A stretch of 64,000 bases of DNA from assembly GCA_038277395.1 (NCBI GenBank), contig CM076194.1, positions 129,585,505-129,649,504 on the forward strand, written 5' to 3'. Each line of letters opens with the position of its first letter. Position 1 is the stretch's first letter. This DNA is from Dryocosmus kuriphilus (taxonomy: Eukaryota; Arthropoda; Insecta; Hymenoptera; Cynipidae). A program made the position numbers and the translations under genes. The notes under the pieces are model-generated. The model did no database searches. It saw nothing but the letters and a program-made list of their open reading frames with translations, and was not told where the DNA came from. Below are positions 33,470 to 44,639 of this stretch, piece by piece.

Positions 33470-34132
33470 GGCCTCATTGAATACTATAGAAAATTTATAA
33501 AGAATTTCTCAAAACAAACAAAACCTTTGACGCAGTTATTAAAAAAGGAAATTTAATTCAAATGGACACAAAAAGAACAAGATTTGTTCCAAGGAATGAA
33601 GAATTTATTAATTAAAGCACCAATTTTACAATACCCAGATTGAAACCAAGAATTTGTATTGACTTCGAACGCTTCAAATTAAGGAATTGGAGCAATACTC
33701 TCACAAGGAACTATAGGCATGGATAGACCAACAGCCTTTGCTTCAAGAACAATTAATAAAGCCGAAGAAAATTATACTACAACTGAGAAAGAGCTACTAG
33801 TCATGGTTTGGGCAGTAAACCAATTTAGATATTTTCTTTATGGAAGGAAATTCAAAATACTGATGGACCATAAACCCTTGGTCTGGCTTTTTAATGTAAA
33901 GGATCCTACTAGTAGATTGATGAGATGGCGAATTAAGCTAGAAGAATATAACTATGAAGTTATATATAAAAAAGTAACTTTAAACACTAACGCAGATGCA
34001 TTATCAAGGACTCATAATGATGCTATTATGATGAAACAAGAAGAAATTGAAGAGGCAATTGAAAATCCAAAAGAAATCAGCGGTAAAGACGAAAGCGAAA
34101 TTAAGAATCTTATGAAAGAAGAAAAACTTTAA
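33470..34132 (+). pseudogene. pol: RT thumb and RNase H of errantivirus-like element
   Basis: The frame resumes exactly after the TTA-flanked insertion with GLIEYYRKFIKNFSKQT (RT connection) and continues through RNase H: PTAFASRTINKAEENYTTTEKELL with the conserved Glu, and FKILMDHKPLVWLF with Asp. Stops lie at 33554-33556 (TAA), 33641-33643 (TGA, where Trp would fit) and 33680-33682 (TAA). The first RNase H Asp context reads TSNAS, so Asp appears changed to Asn. The frame ends at 34132. Confidence 0.88.
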
Positions 34133-35821
34133 AATTCACAACGAAACCAAGAGAAGCAAAACAGAAAAGACTGAAATCAAGAGGAACAGCTATTAGGATT
34201 GAAGCAGGAGATGAAAAAGGAGAAGAACTTGAATATATGACTAAAGAAAAGGGAACAAAATTAGAAAAATTATTAAAAATAATAACAGCAGCTAATCCAG
34301 TAATAAAAGGATATTTTAACATGGGAGTTGCGACACCGGTTGCGGAAACTCAAAAGCTCCTTAGTTCTATTAGAAATAAGGACTTCTTGTGGACAATAAA
34401 GGCATATGGAACAAGAAACAAAGTTAAGAAAAATAGATTTGAGGTAATAATAAGGAAATTTAATCCAGAAACCAAAGTCCAATGGATTGAAAAACTACCA
34501 ACAGAAATAGGAACAATAATAAAAAGAACTATTATTAAACCTAGAATTCTAAATCAACTCATTATACGAGAAGAATTTGATCCTATAAGAATAAAAGAAA
34601 TCTACATAACAAACAAAGAAAAAGAGAATGAATGACACGCGTATAAGGATCTCTCCTCAAACTCCAACTACACGTCTTGAAGATTTCTTACAAGACCAAT
34701 TAGACGAATCAACAATCAGAATCTTATATGAAGAAATAGAACAGAATGAACTTAAATGATTACTTGTTAAAACTTGGAATGGAGAAAATCAAACGATCTA
34801 TCTAATAAAAATAAATGAAGAAACCAACATATCAAAAGTTATTCGTGAAGCACATGAAGGTATCTTAGGTGGACATTACGGTAAAGATATTACATTCAGA
34901 GGAATAAGAAATGTAACAAATTGGCCTAATATTACTAAGGACGTAGAAAATTATATAGAAAGTGGCATAATGTGTCAAAAATATAAGTGGGGAAAACTTG
35001 ATACTTCATATACTATTCCTGATATACCAGAAGCTCCTAATGACAAAATAAGTATAGATCTTATGGGACCTATTAAAACAACATATAATAAAAATGAATT
35101 TGTTGTTGTAATACAGGATTATTGAACATGATTCCTAGCACTAGAACCAATATCTAGGAAAACGCCCGAAAAATTTATAAAAGCATTTTGGAATGGATGG
35201 TTACAAACCAATGGAAAACCAAGAGAACTCCTAACTGACAATGGTTCAGAATTCATTTCAAAAGAATTTCAAAAGCTTATTAAAGAATTAAAAATAAAAC
35301 ATACTACCACTACGATATATCATCCACAAAGTAATGGAAAAAATGAAAGGTCTCATGGAAAAATCATGGAATTTATGTCCATGCATACTAAAGATTTAAA
35401 AAATTGGGATAATAAACTCAATAAAGCAACTACGAGTATAACTTACAACATGCATTTTAGGATACACTCCTTATGAATTACACTTTGGGAGAAAAGCAAG
35501 AGAAATTTATGAAGAAGAAGAAGAAGAAGAAGAAGAAACACAGTATAAAAAATTACAACAACAAAAATTACTTAATGAAAATAAATTAATTGAAGCACGC
35601 GAAAAAATAAATGAAATTCAAAAGCAACAAGTAAAACAAATTAAAGAAAAACATTTTAAAATAGGACAGTTAGTTTTGCAAAGAAATTATATGAGAACAA
35701 AAGAAACTGAAAAATGGATAGGACCTTTAAAGATTATAAAAATAAGTCCCACATGTTGTACAATGTACATTGCAAAATGGAAGTTGTGTACATAAAGAGC
35801 ATTTAAAAAAATTTATTACAG
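34133..35821 (+). pseudogene. pol: Pol linker and integrase of errantivirus-like element
   Basis: A frame at 34237-34635 (132 codons) is the spacer between RNase H and integrase, without a named domain. Integrase then runs in another frame from about 34628: a His/Cys zinc finger (AHEGILGGHYGKD and MCQKYK), then the catalytic core with SIDLMGP, LLTDNGSEF and SNGKNERSHG, so all three acidic residues are visible. Stops occur at 34757, 35123 and 35129 and a frameshift near 35440. The C-terminal part after a run of nine GAA codons (35511-35537) reads as a basic coiled stretch and a final GPLKIIKI-like SH3 region. Confidence 0.85.
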
Positions 35822-37497
35822 ATGGAGATCGCAATTTGGATATTAATACTAGGAATGATAGTCAAAAACCAAGCACAAGTAGAGATTAAGGAAATTAAAG
35901 AAAATCTCGACAAAGAAGAATTAGGTAAAGCAATCATATCCGACGAAGAATGGAAATTAATCATTGGAATATACGTAACAAATACACATGAAAGAATGAA
36001 CACAATTAACATATTACAAGATTTTTTACATCAGAATTTTAACAACAAATGTATACTCTTTAATACTTTTAATAGTATGACTTCTAGATATAACAGATTA
36101 AAACAAAAAGAAATATTGGTCCACAATATTATGGGAGAAACTCGTTTTAAGAGAGGAGGATTATTGAATTTAGTGGGAGAAGTCTCTGAAACTCTTTTCG
36201 AAACAGTTTCTCAGGGAGACCTAGATCAAATAAATCTAGAATTTGATCATACTTACGAAGATATCCGTAAACAAAGTCAAGTTATCCAAAATAATACAAA
36301 ATTTATCAAAATGATATTAGACAGTTCTTCACAAGATTATAAAGGAACAAACGACATACTAATAGCTGGAAATAAGGCATTGGAGAACCTTACTGATACA
36401 AATCGAAGAAATCTTATTCTCCAAGACAAAATGAATATCATGGACATCCTTGTTACTGAAATGACAGAAGATTTAAATACTGCTTTGTCAGCCATAAAAC
36501 TTTTTAAGCATGGTATAATAGATTCTACAATTCTGACACCAACAATATTCAAAAACACAATAAGAAGTTTTGAAAAAGAACATAAAACAAAATATCATTT
36601 CGAAGGAATAGATATTAATTATCAGAGTATAATTGACTCCAGTGAAGTTAAAGTCATGACTAAAACAGACATTCTTATTTATTTAATTAATTTACCTTTA
36701 CTCAACACAGAAGAATTAAACATTGAAAGATTTATTACAATCCCACAGAAAAATAAAACTAACGTTTTCATCAATACAATACTAATACTTGATCATGAAT
36801 ACCTAATGACTGGACGTTATACCTATGTATCTACTACGATAGAAGAAATTGACAAATGTAAATTAATAGGTGCTACCAGAATATGTAAAAGAAATCAACC
36901 TAGCTTCATAACTTATCAACAAAACACTTGCGACTCAGTAGCATTAAATCTACCTTCAAAAGGGAAATGTAAAATAACACCCTTTATTGTAAAAGAAGAG
37001 ACCTATGTTAAAGTCACTCAAGGATATTTAATGATATTTATTAATGTAGAACGAGTTGATATATTATGTACAAACAACCCATTAGATTTACAAACCCTAC
37101 AACCAGGCTCTTATATAATCACCGGAAATAATTGTAAATTAATGACAGCCCGCATATCTTTTAAAATTAATAATGAAAAATTGAACATTATAAAATACTA
37201 TACGTGTCAAATATAACTTATCCAATCGATTTACCAGAATTAAGTCTACTAAAGGAAATACTAATTACATTACCCAATATAGTTGATCAAAATAATATTA
37301 AAGGAACACAATTAAGTTTAGATGACGCACTAAACACCTTAGACGATATTCAACGACATAAAAGAACTAAAAATTGGAAGCAAACTGCTTCAGAATGGTT
37401 AAAGAATATTGGATATGGCTGTATAGGATTATTCACCTTTATGATGTTATATGAAGTTGGTCTATTTAACGCCCTTATAGATATATCTAAATGATTA
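35822..37497 (+). pseudogene. env: Envelope-like (baculovirus F-type) protein of errantivirus-like element, one frameshift
   Basis: The first frame (35822-37216, 464 codons) has a hydrophobic N-terminal signal (residues 4-14), a furin-type site R-F-K-R at residues 108-111 directly followed by a glycine-rich hydrophobic segment like a fusion peptide, a heptad-rich region after it, and several Cys near residues 345-440. The C-terminal part (37204-37497) lies in the -1 frame and holds the membrane anchor (CIGLFTFMMLYEVGLF) close to the end. This is the plan of F-like envelope proteins captured by insect errantiviruses. One frameshift near 37205-37215 separates ectodomain and anchor. No other damage is visible, in contrast to pol. 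Confidence 0.85.
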
Positions 37498-37693
37498 ATC
37501 GGAAATTGTTATAATAATTGTAGTTTTGGAAATCAAGCACAAACTTCACACCAGGAAATAATTGAATAGGTTCCTATGATTAACATAGATATTAGAATTC
37601 GTAATCCTACAAGGAAACCAATTCCAGCTTATTAAACACCTAATTAAGATTAAAATCTAAATTCATGTACTAAGCACATTTTAGGTAGGGAGG
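37498..37693 (+). promoter_or_regulatory. 3' non-coding region with polypurine tract before 3' LTR
   Basis: Short untranslated stretch after env. The purine-rich TAGGTAGGGAGG at 37682-37693 abuts the 3' LTR and is the likely plus-strand primer site. Confidence 0.65.
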
Positions 37694-40506
37694 TGTTGTG
37701 TTATTGCGCATGTGTATGTTCATCGATCACCTATGTAATACCTTATTATAATGCGCATATATAAGATCTATTACCTAAAACCTTAGACCCTTGATATTTC
37801 GTCAATAACATATTAAGAAACTACTATGCATAATACCTTGGACTCCCGACATTTGGTCAGTATTAGAAACTGTTATGCATTATCACCTAACATATAAGTA
37901 GGCTCAGAAAACTTGAGAGGTCAGTAGAGACATAATAGTCCGAGAGCTAGGAGTAAAAATTGGTCATGATCGAACACCCAGCTGGATTTGACATATTTCA
38001 GGAAACTTTGTTAGATGATCAGGAAAATCGAATTTCTTCCTACTGGGGTTGGTGCGTTTGAAAATGGCAGCCGGAAAAGCCTCGGTTATTTTTAATGACC
38101 GGGAAATGATCGAACACCCGCGTGAAATTTTGTGTTTTATAGCATAACTTTCATTCAAGGATAACGGGAAAATTACTCCCAGGAGTTTTTGCTGGGACAA
38201 ACTGGAGCAAGAAGGGCGGAAACCTGGCCGGAAAAACCATGCCTGGGACATGATCGAACACCCGCTTGAAACTTTGCACAGACAATTTTAGCTATTTAAT
38301 TGGCTAAATTTCAAAAGCCAGAATTTTTGGTTGGGACAAAGGCCAGCCAGAAGTGTACAAAGTTTGTCTCTTGGCGCGACATTTCTGCGGCATGGCGGCC
38401 GCTCGCAAACGCACGTCAATTCGAATTCTCGTCACGCTAATGGTACATTTTTCATGTGATTTGTAGCCATTCTCTTTGGCCGATTTATTTATTTCTGAGC
38501 AATGAATATTTTTTTAAAAATATTTTCAATTATTAGAGTAAAAAACGTTTTAATATAAAAGTGCGATGGAAATATAATAATTGTAAAGATAAAGCTGCAT
38601 GAGTTATCACAGTAATTTATTTCAGGATCACAAAATCATTTAATATTACTGCAGAAGATCTCCTTGTCAAAAAACATCAACTGTTTATTACGATTTTTTT
38701 TATAAAGTTGTTTGGACCATAAATTAAAAGATAATTTCAAATCATAATTATTTACAAAAGATGAGAAAAGGATTTTTTACAAAAGGATAAAAGAAAATAA
38801 ATTATTCTAACGATCAATGGTTTCATCGCAGGAACTATCATCGCTATCGCAAACAGATTCGCAAACAGTTGACATCGGACTGACGATTAAGAAAATAAAT
38901 ACTGCTTTGCACCTGATCAGCATCTTTTTCCCCCTCTCGGAAATTTCGGAAAATTTGTACCTAGAAAATTGGCATCGCCCATAAAGAGTGAGCAGCGACG
39001 TAGCCAGGATTTCTTTTCTGGATTTTCTAAAATGCGTTCTGGTTGACTTTCTTGATTATGACCAGCTTGTAAAATACAATTACATATTTGGCCTCCTAGA
39101 TTCTAGAACTTAGATTTAATTGTTCAATTTATTGGGTTCATTCCGGCAGGTATAACATGAAGAAAAGACCCCTGTTTATTATGCTATTTCGGTGTCTACA
39201 ATCCCTCTTTTTCAATAGATAGTTTAAGGCCGTTTAGGGCAAATGGTGGAGTGGTCATAAAATAGGGAAAAGCTGCTGAAAAATATAATACATTTTTCTA
39301 TTAGGATGCAGTCGAGACTTGCAACTGTATAAAAGTTGTTGCACTGACGACCACGTCAAAACAAGCCTGCGATGAAACCATTGATAATAATAATAATTAT
39401 AATTAATAATTTAATTAATAATTTATTTTCTCTAATTCATAAAAATAATGCAATAAGCAATATTATCTTTTTAAATATTTGGTACCTTCTATTTTATTTA
39501 ACAATATTTTTTTGTAAATAATTCTTGCTTTAAATTATCTGTTAATTTATGATGCAAAAAACTTTATAAAAAAAATCATAATGAACAGTTGATGTTTTTA
39601 AACTGTAAACAACTTTATAAAAAAAAACATAATAGACAGTTGATGTTTTTTGACAAGGAGATCTTCTGCAGTAATATTAAATGATTTTGTGATCCTGAAA
39701 TAAATTACTGTGATAACTCATGCAGCTTTATCTTTACAATTACTATATTTCCATCGCACTTTTATATTAAAACGTTTTTTACTCTAATAATTGAAAATAT
39801 TTTTAAAAAAATATTCTTGCTCAGAAATAAATAAATCGGCCAAAGGGAATGGCTACAAATCACATGAAAAATGTACCATTAGCGTGACGAGAATTCGAAT
39901 TGACGTGCGTTTGCGAGCGGCCGCCATGCAGCAGAAATGTCGCGCCAAGAGACAAACTTTGTACACTTCTGGCTGGCCTTTGTCCCAACCAAAAATTCTG
40001 GCTTTTAAAATTTAGCTAATTAAATAGCTAAAGATTGTCTGTGCAAAGTTTCAAGCGGGTGTTCGATCATGTCCCAGGCATGGTTTTTCCGGCCAGGTTT
40101 CCGCCCTTCTTGCTCCAGTTTGTCCCAGCGAAAACTCCTGGGAGTAATTTTCCCGTTATCCTTGAATGAAAGTTATGCTATAAACAAAATTTCACGCGGG
40201 TGTTCGATCATTTCCCGGTCATTAAAAATAACCGAGGCTTTTCCGGCTGCCATTTTCAAACGCACCAGGCTCGGTGAGCCAGAAAAGCGGATTTGTTATT
40301 AACACGAAAAGTTTCCTGAAATATGTCAAATCCAGCTGGGTGTTCGATCATGACCAATTTTTACTCCTAGCTCTCGGACTATAAGCATGTAGACAGACAC
40401 TCTGTCGGTCCCATAATCTTGTAACTATCTCAGTAAAAGTAAATAAAGAAATAGCGTACAGGTAGTTAGCTTGTACGTGACAAAGTATTTATTACTCGAA
40501 TTTCTA
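37694..40506 (+). repeat. 3' LTR of errantivirus-like element, split by a foldback element
   Basis: LTR sequence is 37694-37935 plus 40385-40506 and matches the 5' LTR over its whole length (start TGTTGTGTTATTG, end CTCGAATTTCTA). The differences between the two LTRs are scattered point changes, giving a handle on age. Confidence 0.9.
37936..40381. mobile_element. Foldback element with subterminal 12-bp repeats, TAA duplication
   Basis: Ends TAGTCCGAGAGCTAGGAG are inverted. The arms pair over about 770 bp with a further inverted match inside (38815-38833 with 39366-39385). TAA is duplicated at 37933-37935 and 40382-40384, and the LTR reads through when the element is removed. GATCGAACACCC occurs three times in each arm (37968, 38108, 38252; inverted at 40057, 40198, 40338), spaced about 140 bp. 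No transposase; the 0.5-kb centre has no coding feature. The superfamily is open; a 3-bp duplication would suit PIF/Harbinger or CACTA-like elements. Confidence 0.82.
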
Positions 40507-42414
40507 CAAATTCGACAATGTGTTCTTAACTTATTTGAATTTTTTTTACACTGTACCTAAACACTGTAAAAAGGTTTTAAGGATATTTTAATTCAAAAGT
40601 ATTCAGTAGACCGTATTGTTCAAATAGCTCTGATGACATGAACAAATCTCAAACGTACATATATTTATTATGCATGCTGTCGTTCAAGTCGAATTTTATT
40701 GTCCTCTACTCAAAAACAAATTGTTGAAGTATAAATTTGGATCACCCTTATCTAAACCACACTGTATGAACAAAAACGTGCACAGTTGTCCAAGTACCAT
40801 CTGTGCACGTGCACAATTAACCAAGTGATAACCCTGCACGTGTATACCTTTCATTTTCAAACACTTTACCTTACACGTGCTTACTCTAGGACACCTTGGT
40901 GTGACATTATAGTAAGCGAATTGGAAAAGCTTTTGCTAGAAACTTTATAACTTTCAGTATATTTATTTAGTGGTTAGCGTCACACGTCTTCAGAAAAACA
41001 AAAGTGGAGCTCTGGGCTGAAAAAGCAATTTCTACATTATGCGGAGTAAGAGCACCATTTGAAAAAACGTTAAATATGTGAGCATATTTTGTGATAAAAG
41101 CAGGAAGAATAGGGATCCAAATCTACTTAAATAAGTCTCTAAAATTACAAACAAGATACTGAAACATTTCCCAATTTTCATTTTCTTAAAATGTTCTTTC
41201 AATTGTATCACAAAATTAAAATTGCTTAATATCGATAACCATATTTCATAAATTGACATAGAAATTCTTTATTGTATCTAATTTACATTAATTTTTTCGC
41301 ACCACTTAATATCAAATAATACATATACCCCGAAGAATATTTTATGCCGTTTCTAACGATTAGGCAACACGGACAGAAAAATAACTACTGTTATTGTTTT
41401 CACCATAATTTGAAAGCCGTGAACTTGGCTATATATTATATTCATTAACTTTTTCAAATGCACGAGGAAAGTTTAGACGCCTCTAATGCAATTCAATATT
41501 CACTTACAAACTTTTCTGTAAGCATATTTTACGTCTACATTTGATGTATTTCTCTTAAAGTTTAAATAAATAAGAATATAAATAAGGTTAGATTTAATTC
41601 GATTGATGTATTGATTTTATGATCTTTATCACTTTAAACTTTAAATTATTTATAAATTACACATACTTTTTTAAAAAGTTCCTTTATTAAAAAAGTGATC
41701 GCACTTTCTAGATTTTTCTCAAAAACTATATATTAGTCATTTGAAACAAAATTCATTACTATACATAAAAAGATTTATACAACTTTTCACCTAAAACTTT
41801 TCTTCCCACTACATTCATGTTTTGAGGTAAACCTAATATTATATAATTGTAATAAAGTCTTTTCGTACCTAATATTAAGTAATTATAATAGAACTTTTTC
41901 GTACGTAATATTGATGGGTGATTGCCAAAAAGTTGACCGTTTTAGACAATGAGATTGTCGAGAATAAAAAATTTTTCAAACTGACCAAAATATTTTTTTT
42001 TACAAGTCTAATTCTAGAAAGTATAAAAATATAAAACTAACAAATCAAGGAATGTATTTGTGGTAGCTATACATTTTAAACAGAAATAGATCCTACCTAA
42101 GGTGGCGTTATACGTTAAATTCGACCATGATAACAAATAAGAATTTCAAAAATCTTTTAAAAATATATGGAGAGCCGGTAAAAATATGTTAAAATATGGG
42201 AAAAATAACTATTTTCACGATTTATTTAATTTTGACTTCAACGTTTCAAAATATCTTCTCATTTTATAATATAATAAATTAATATAGAGCGTGACCGGAC
42301 ATTTTATAAGAAATATTATGCAAAAATAGTGATCATTATAATAAAAAGAACTTTGGAATGTAAGATTATTTTTGTGTTTTTACGTCTAGGGAAAAATAAT
42401 TGTATATGAACAAG
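40507..42414. other. Spacer without recognised genes
   Basis: AT-rich sequence beyond the errantivirus-like element. CTGTGCACGTGCACAATTAA and nearby GTGCACA/CACGTG words at 40775-40890 form small palindromes. No coding, RNA or element features could be supported. Confidence 0.4.
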
Positions 42415-42724
42415 CAGCGCCGGACTTAGCCTTTGATCAAGGTAGAGCGAGATTGTCTTTCGGCGCCCTTTGGTCGACGCTTTCACTTCACGTAAATTCT
42501 ACTTCGGTTTTATGTTAAATAAATAATTATTCCCAAATTTTCAAAAATCAATTTTTATTGCAAATATCAACACTTACTAAACACTGCGTTCGTGCCTCTC
42601 AAAAGGCGTCATCAAAATTTTATTTTGCGCTGGAAATTGTTTTTCGCATTTGGCTTTTTGGCGCCCCTTGCCATCTGGCGCCTAGAGCGACCGCTCTTCT
42701 CGCTCTATCCCGGGGCCGGCGCTG
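42415..42724. mobile_element. hAT-type MITE, 310 bp
   Basis: The ends CAGCGCCGG and CCGGCGCTG are inverted. The flanking 8-mers TGAACAAG (42407-42414) and TGAATAAG (42725-42732) differ by one base and fit the 8-bp duplication of hAT elements. The interior has GGCGCC-rich ends and no transposase. Confidence 0.75.
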
Positions 42725-43250
42725 TGAATAAGGATGAAACACATTATTTTCCCGACATCTTCCAGACAATTTTGTTGAAGGTTAGTACATATAACATTTC
42801 GGAATTGGACCGATTCCCATATCAGAATTCCTATTAATGAACAGCAAATATTCTAAAAATTAATTATAATACTTAAGATAATAAATGTAAACAGGGAAAC
42901 GAATTTTTCGAAGGAAAGCAGAAAATACGGTACCTTTATATTATAAGAAGTAAACGTTGATTAGAATTTGCTAATATTGTTGAAGGTATAAATTGCGAAG
43001 TAAACAATACTGAAATACATAAAATGCCCATAAAAACGTAGAGCACGAAGGTATGTAAAAAAACGAATATAATATTTAAAATTCTGTTAGAAGAAAGAAG
43101 TTTTGATATATAAAGAGAATACTCGTAGGAGACTAAATCATAAAGGAAGTTTTAGATTACCTGTGAGATACAGAAAGTATCAAATCAGAAAAAACGGAAA
43201 ATATTCGAAACCATAATAAAAAATTAGTAAACAATATAGAAACGAAGGTA
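42725..43250. other. AT-rich spacer
   Basis: No gene or repeat recognised between the hAT MITE and the next Helentron-like copy. Confidence 0.4.
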
Positions 43251-44501
43251 AAAATCTGCCCGCTTCGCGGTAACATTCTCATCACGCACTTCGCGCGAAG
43301 TATGAGCGCGCCTATGGCGCGCGTCTGTTGGCACTCGCGCTTCGCGCTCGATAGATTATTCACCTCGCGCTACGCGCTCAGTGCTTATGGATCGTATAAA
43401 CCTTTAAATTAAAAATTACAAAAGAAATTATTTTACTTAAGGCTCTATCGCCCTTAAGGAATACATTCTCATCATGACACTCGCGCTTCGCGCTCGATAA
43501 TTACATTTTTTTAAAACACACTGTAGATTGGTAAAGTTTTTTAATGACTTTCCAAATTTTCACAAGAGAGGATTTCGATTCTTAAAAGCAAAACGATGAG
43601 TCTTATAAATAAATTTTGTAGCTCTTTCCAAGGTGAATAATTCTGCTTGTTAATATTTTCTCATATCTTGCATAGTTTTGCTGAAAAATGGTTTTCTTTA
43701 TATTGCGTAATATATTTCACAAATAACTCAAAAACTACGCATCTGCTCAGAAAAAAAATAATAGAGACCAAATTTATAGATCTTTTCGAGACGAACAACT
43801 TTGTTCATTATTATTTTTCCGCATCTTGCATAGTTTGGCGGAAAATTTGAAATTTTTGATTTTTAATAACGTTTTATCGATTAAAACAAAAACCGTGCAT
43901 TTGATCAAAAAATGGTTTAAATAAATTTTGTAGATCTTTCTAAATTGAACAACTTTGTTCTTTGCCATTTATTTGTATCTTGAATATTTTTGCGGGAAAC
44001 CAGAGTTTATTAATTTTAATAGCGTTTTCTTGATTAAAACAAAAACCGTTCATTTTTTCAAAAAAAACGGTTAAAATAAAATTTGTAGACTGTTTTAAGG
44101 TGAACAATTTTACTTTCACACATTTTTTTGTATCTCTCATAGTTAGTTTAGCCGGAAAATGGATTTTTTGATTTTGTGACAACCGTTTTTAATGGATAAA
44201 ACCATAACCGTTAGTCAAAAACCGCTGTTTAACGACGTCGTCCTTTCTTTTTACCCCTTAAAGAAGTGTACCAAAGCGCAATCCAATCCGATTAGTCCTT
44301 CGAAGGTTATCGTGGGAACAGACTACGACAACAACGACAACGACAACGACGACGACGACGACAACAGACAGACAGACAGACACCGGCGTAAAAACCGTTT
44401 TTTTTTTTTTCCGATTCAGGAGGTCTCAAAACGTGGAGATTTCATGAAATTCGCGAAAGTCAAATTTTATATAAATCTAATACCTTCTCTGATGAGAATG
44501 T
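43251..44501 (-). mobile_element. Helentron/DINE-like element, copy 3
   Basis: Reverse orientation. The 3' hairpin is damaged (CTGCCCGCTTCGCGGTAAC). It has three GC hairpin units, the CTTAAGG hairpin, about seven internal repeats with AGATCT-type motifs, a (GAC/AAC)n tract at 44326-44362 with CAGACAGACAGAC, and the start sequence inverted at 44483-44501 (CTTCTCTGATGAGAATGT). Confidence 0.65.
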
Positions 44502-44639
44502 AAAAAGCCATAAAATAAGGAGAAACAGGGATAGTAGTAACCCGTGCCTTCATGTTTCCTGCTTGAGAGCAACTCGCTGTAAAGGAACGACGCAGTGGGA
44601 GGCGCAGGTATGAAACGTTCACTATTATAAAAAGTTACA
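44502..44639. other. Short spacer
   Basis: Nothing recognised in this 138-bp stretch. Confidence 0.4.

Larger units (their letters stand above)
14954..40506 (+). mobile_element. Errantivirus-like LTR element (Ty3 class with env), expanded by nested insertions
   Basis: A plus-strand element with collinear LTRs (14954-16274 and 37694-40506, each about 355-365 bp once inserts are removed), gag, protease, RT/RNase H, integrase and an env-like third frame. Insertions (15082-16038, 17053-19917, the block at about 21255-28430, 29313-33466, 37936-40381) account for about 18 kb of the 25.5 kb. The underlying element is about 7.5 kb, the normal errantivirus size. A candidate target duplication AAAT (14947-14950 and 40508-40511) is uncertain. 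All coding regions except most of env are broken, so this is an old endogenous copy. Confidence 0.9.
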
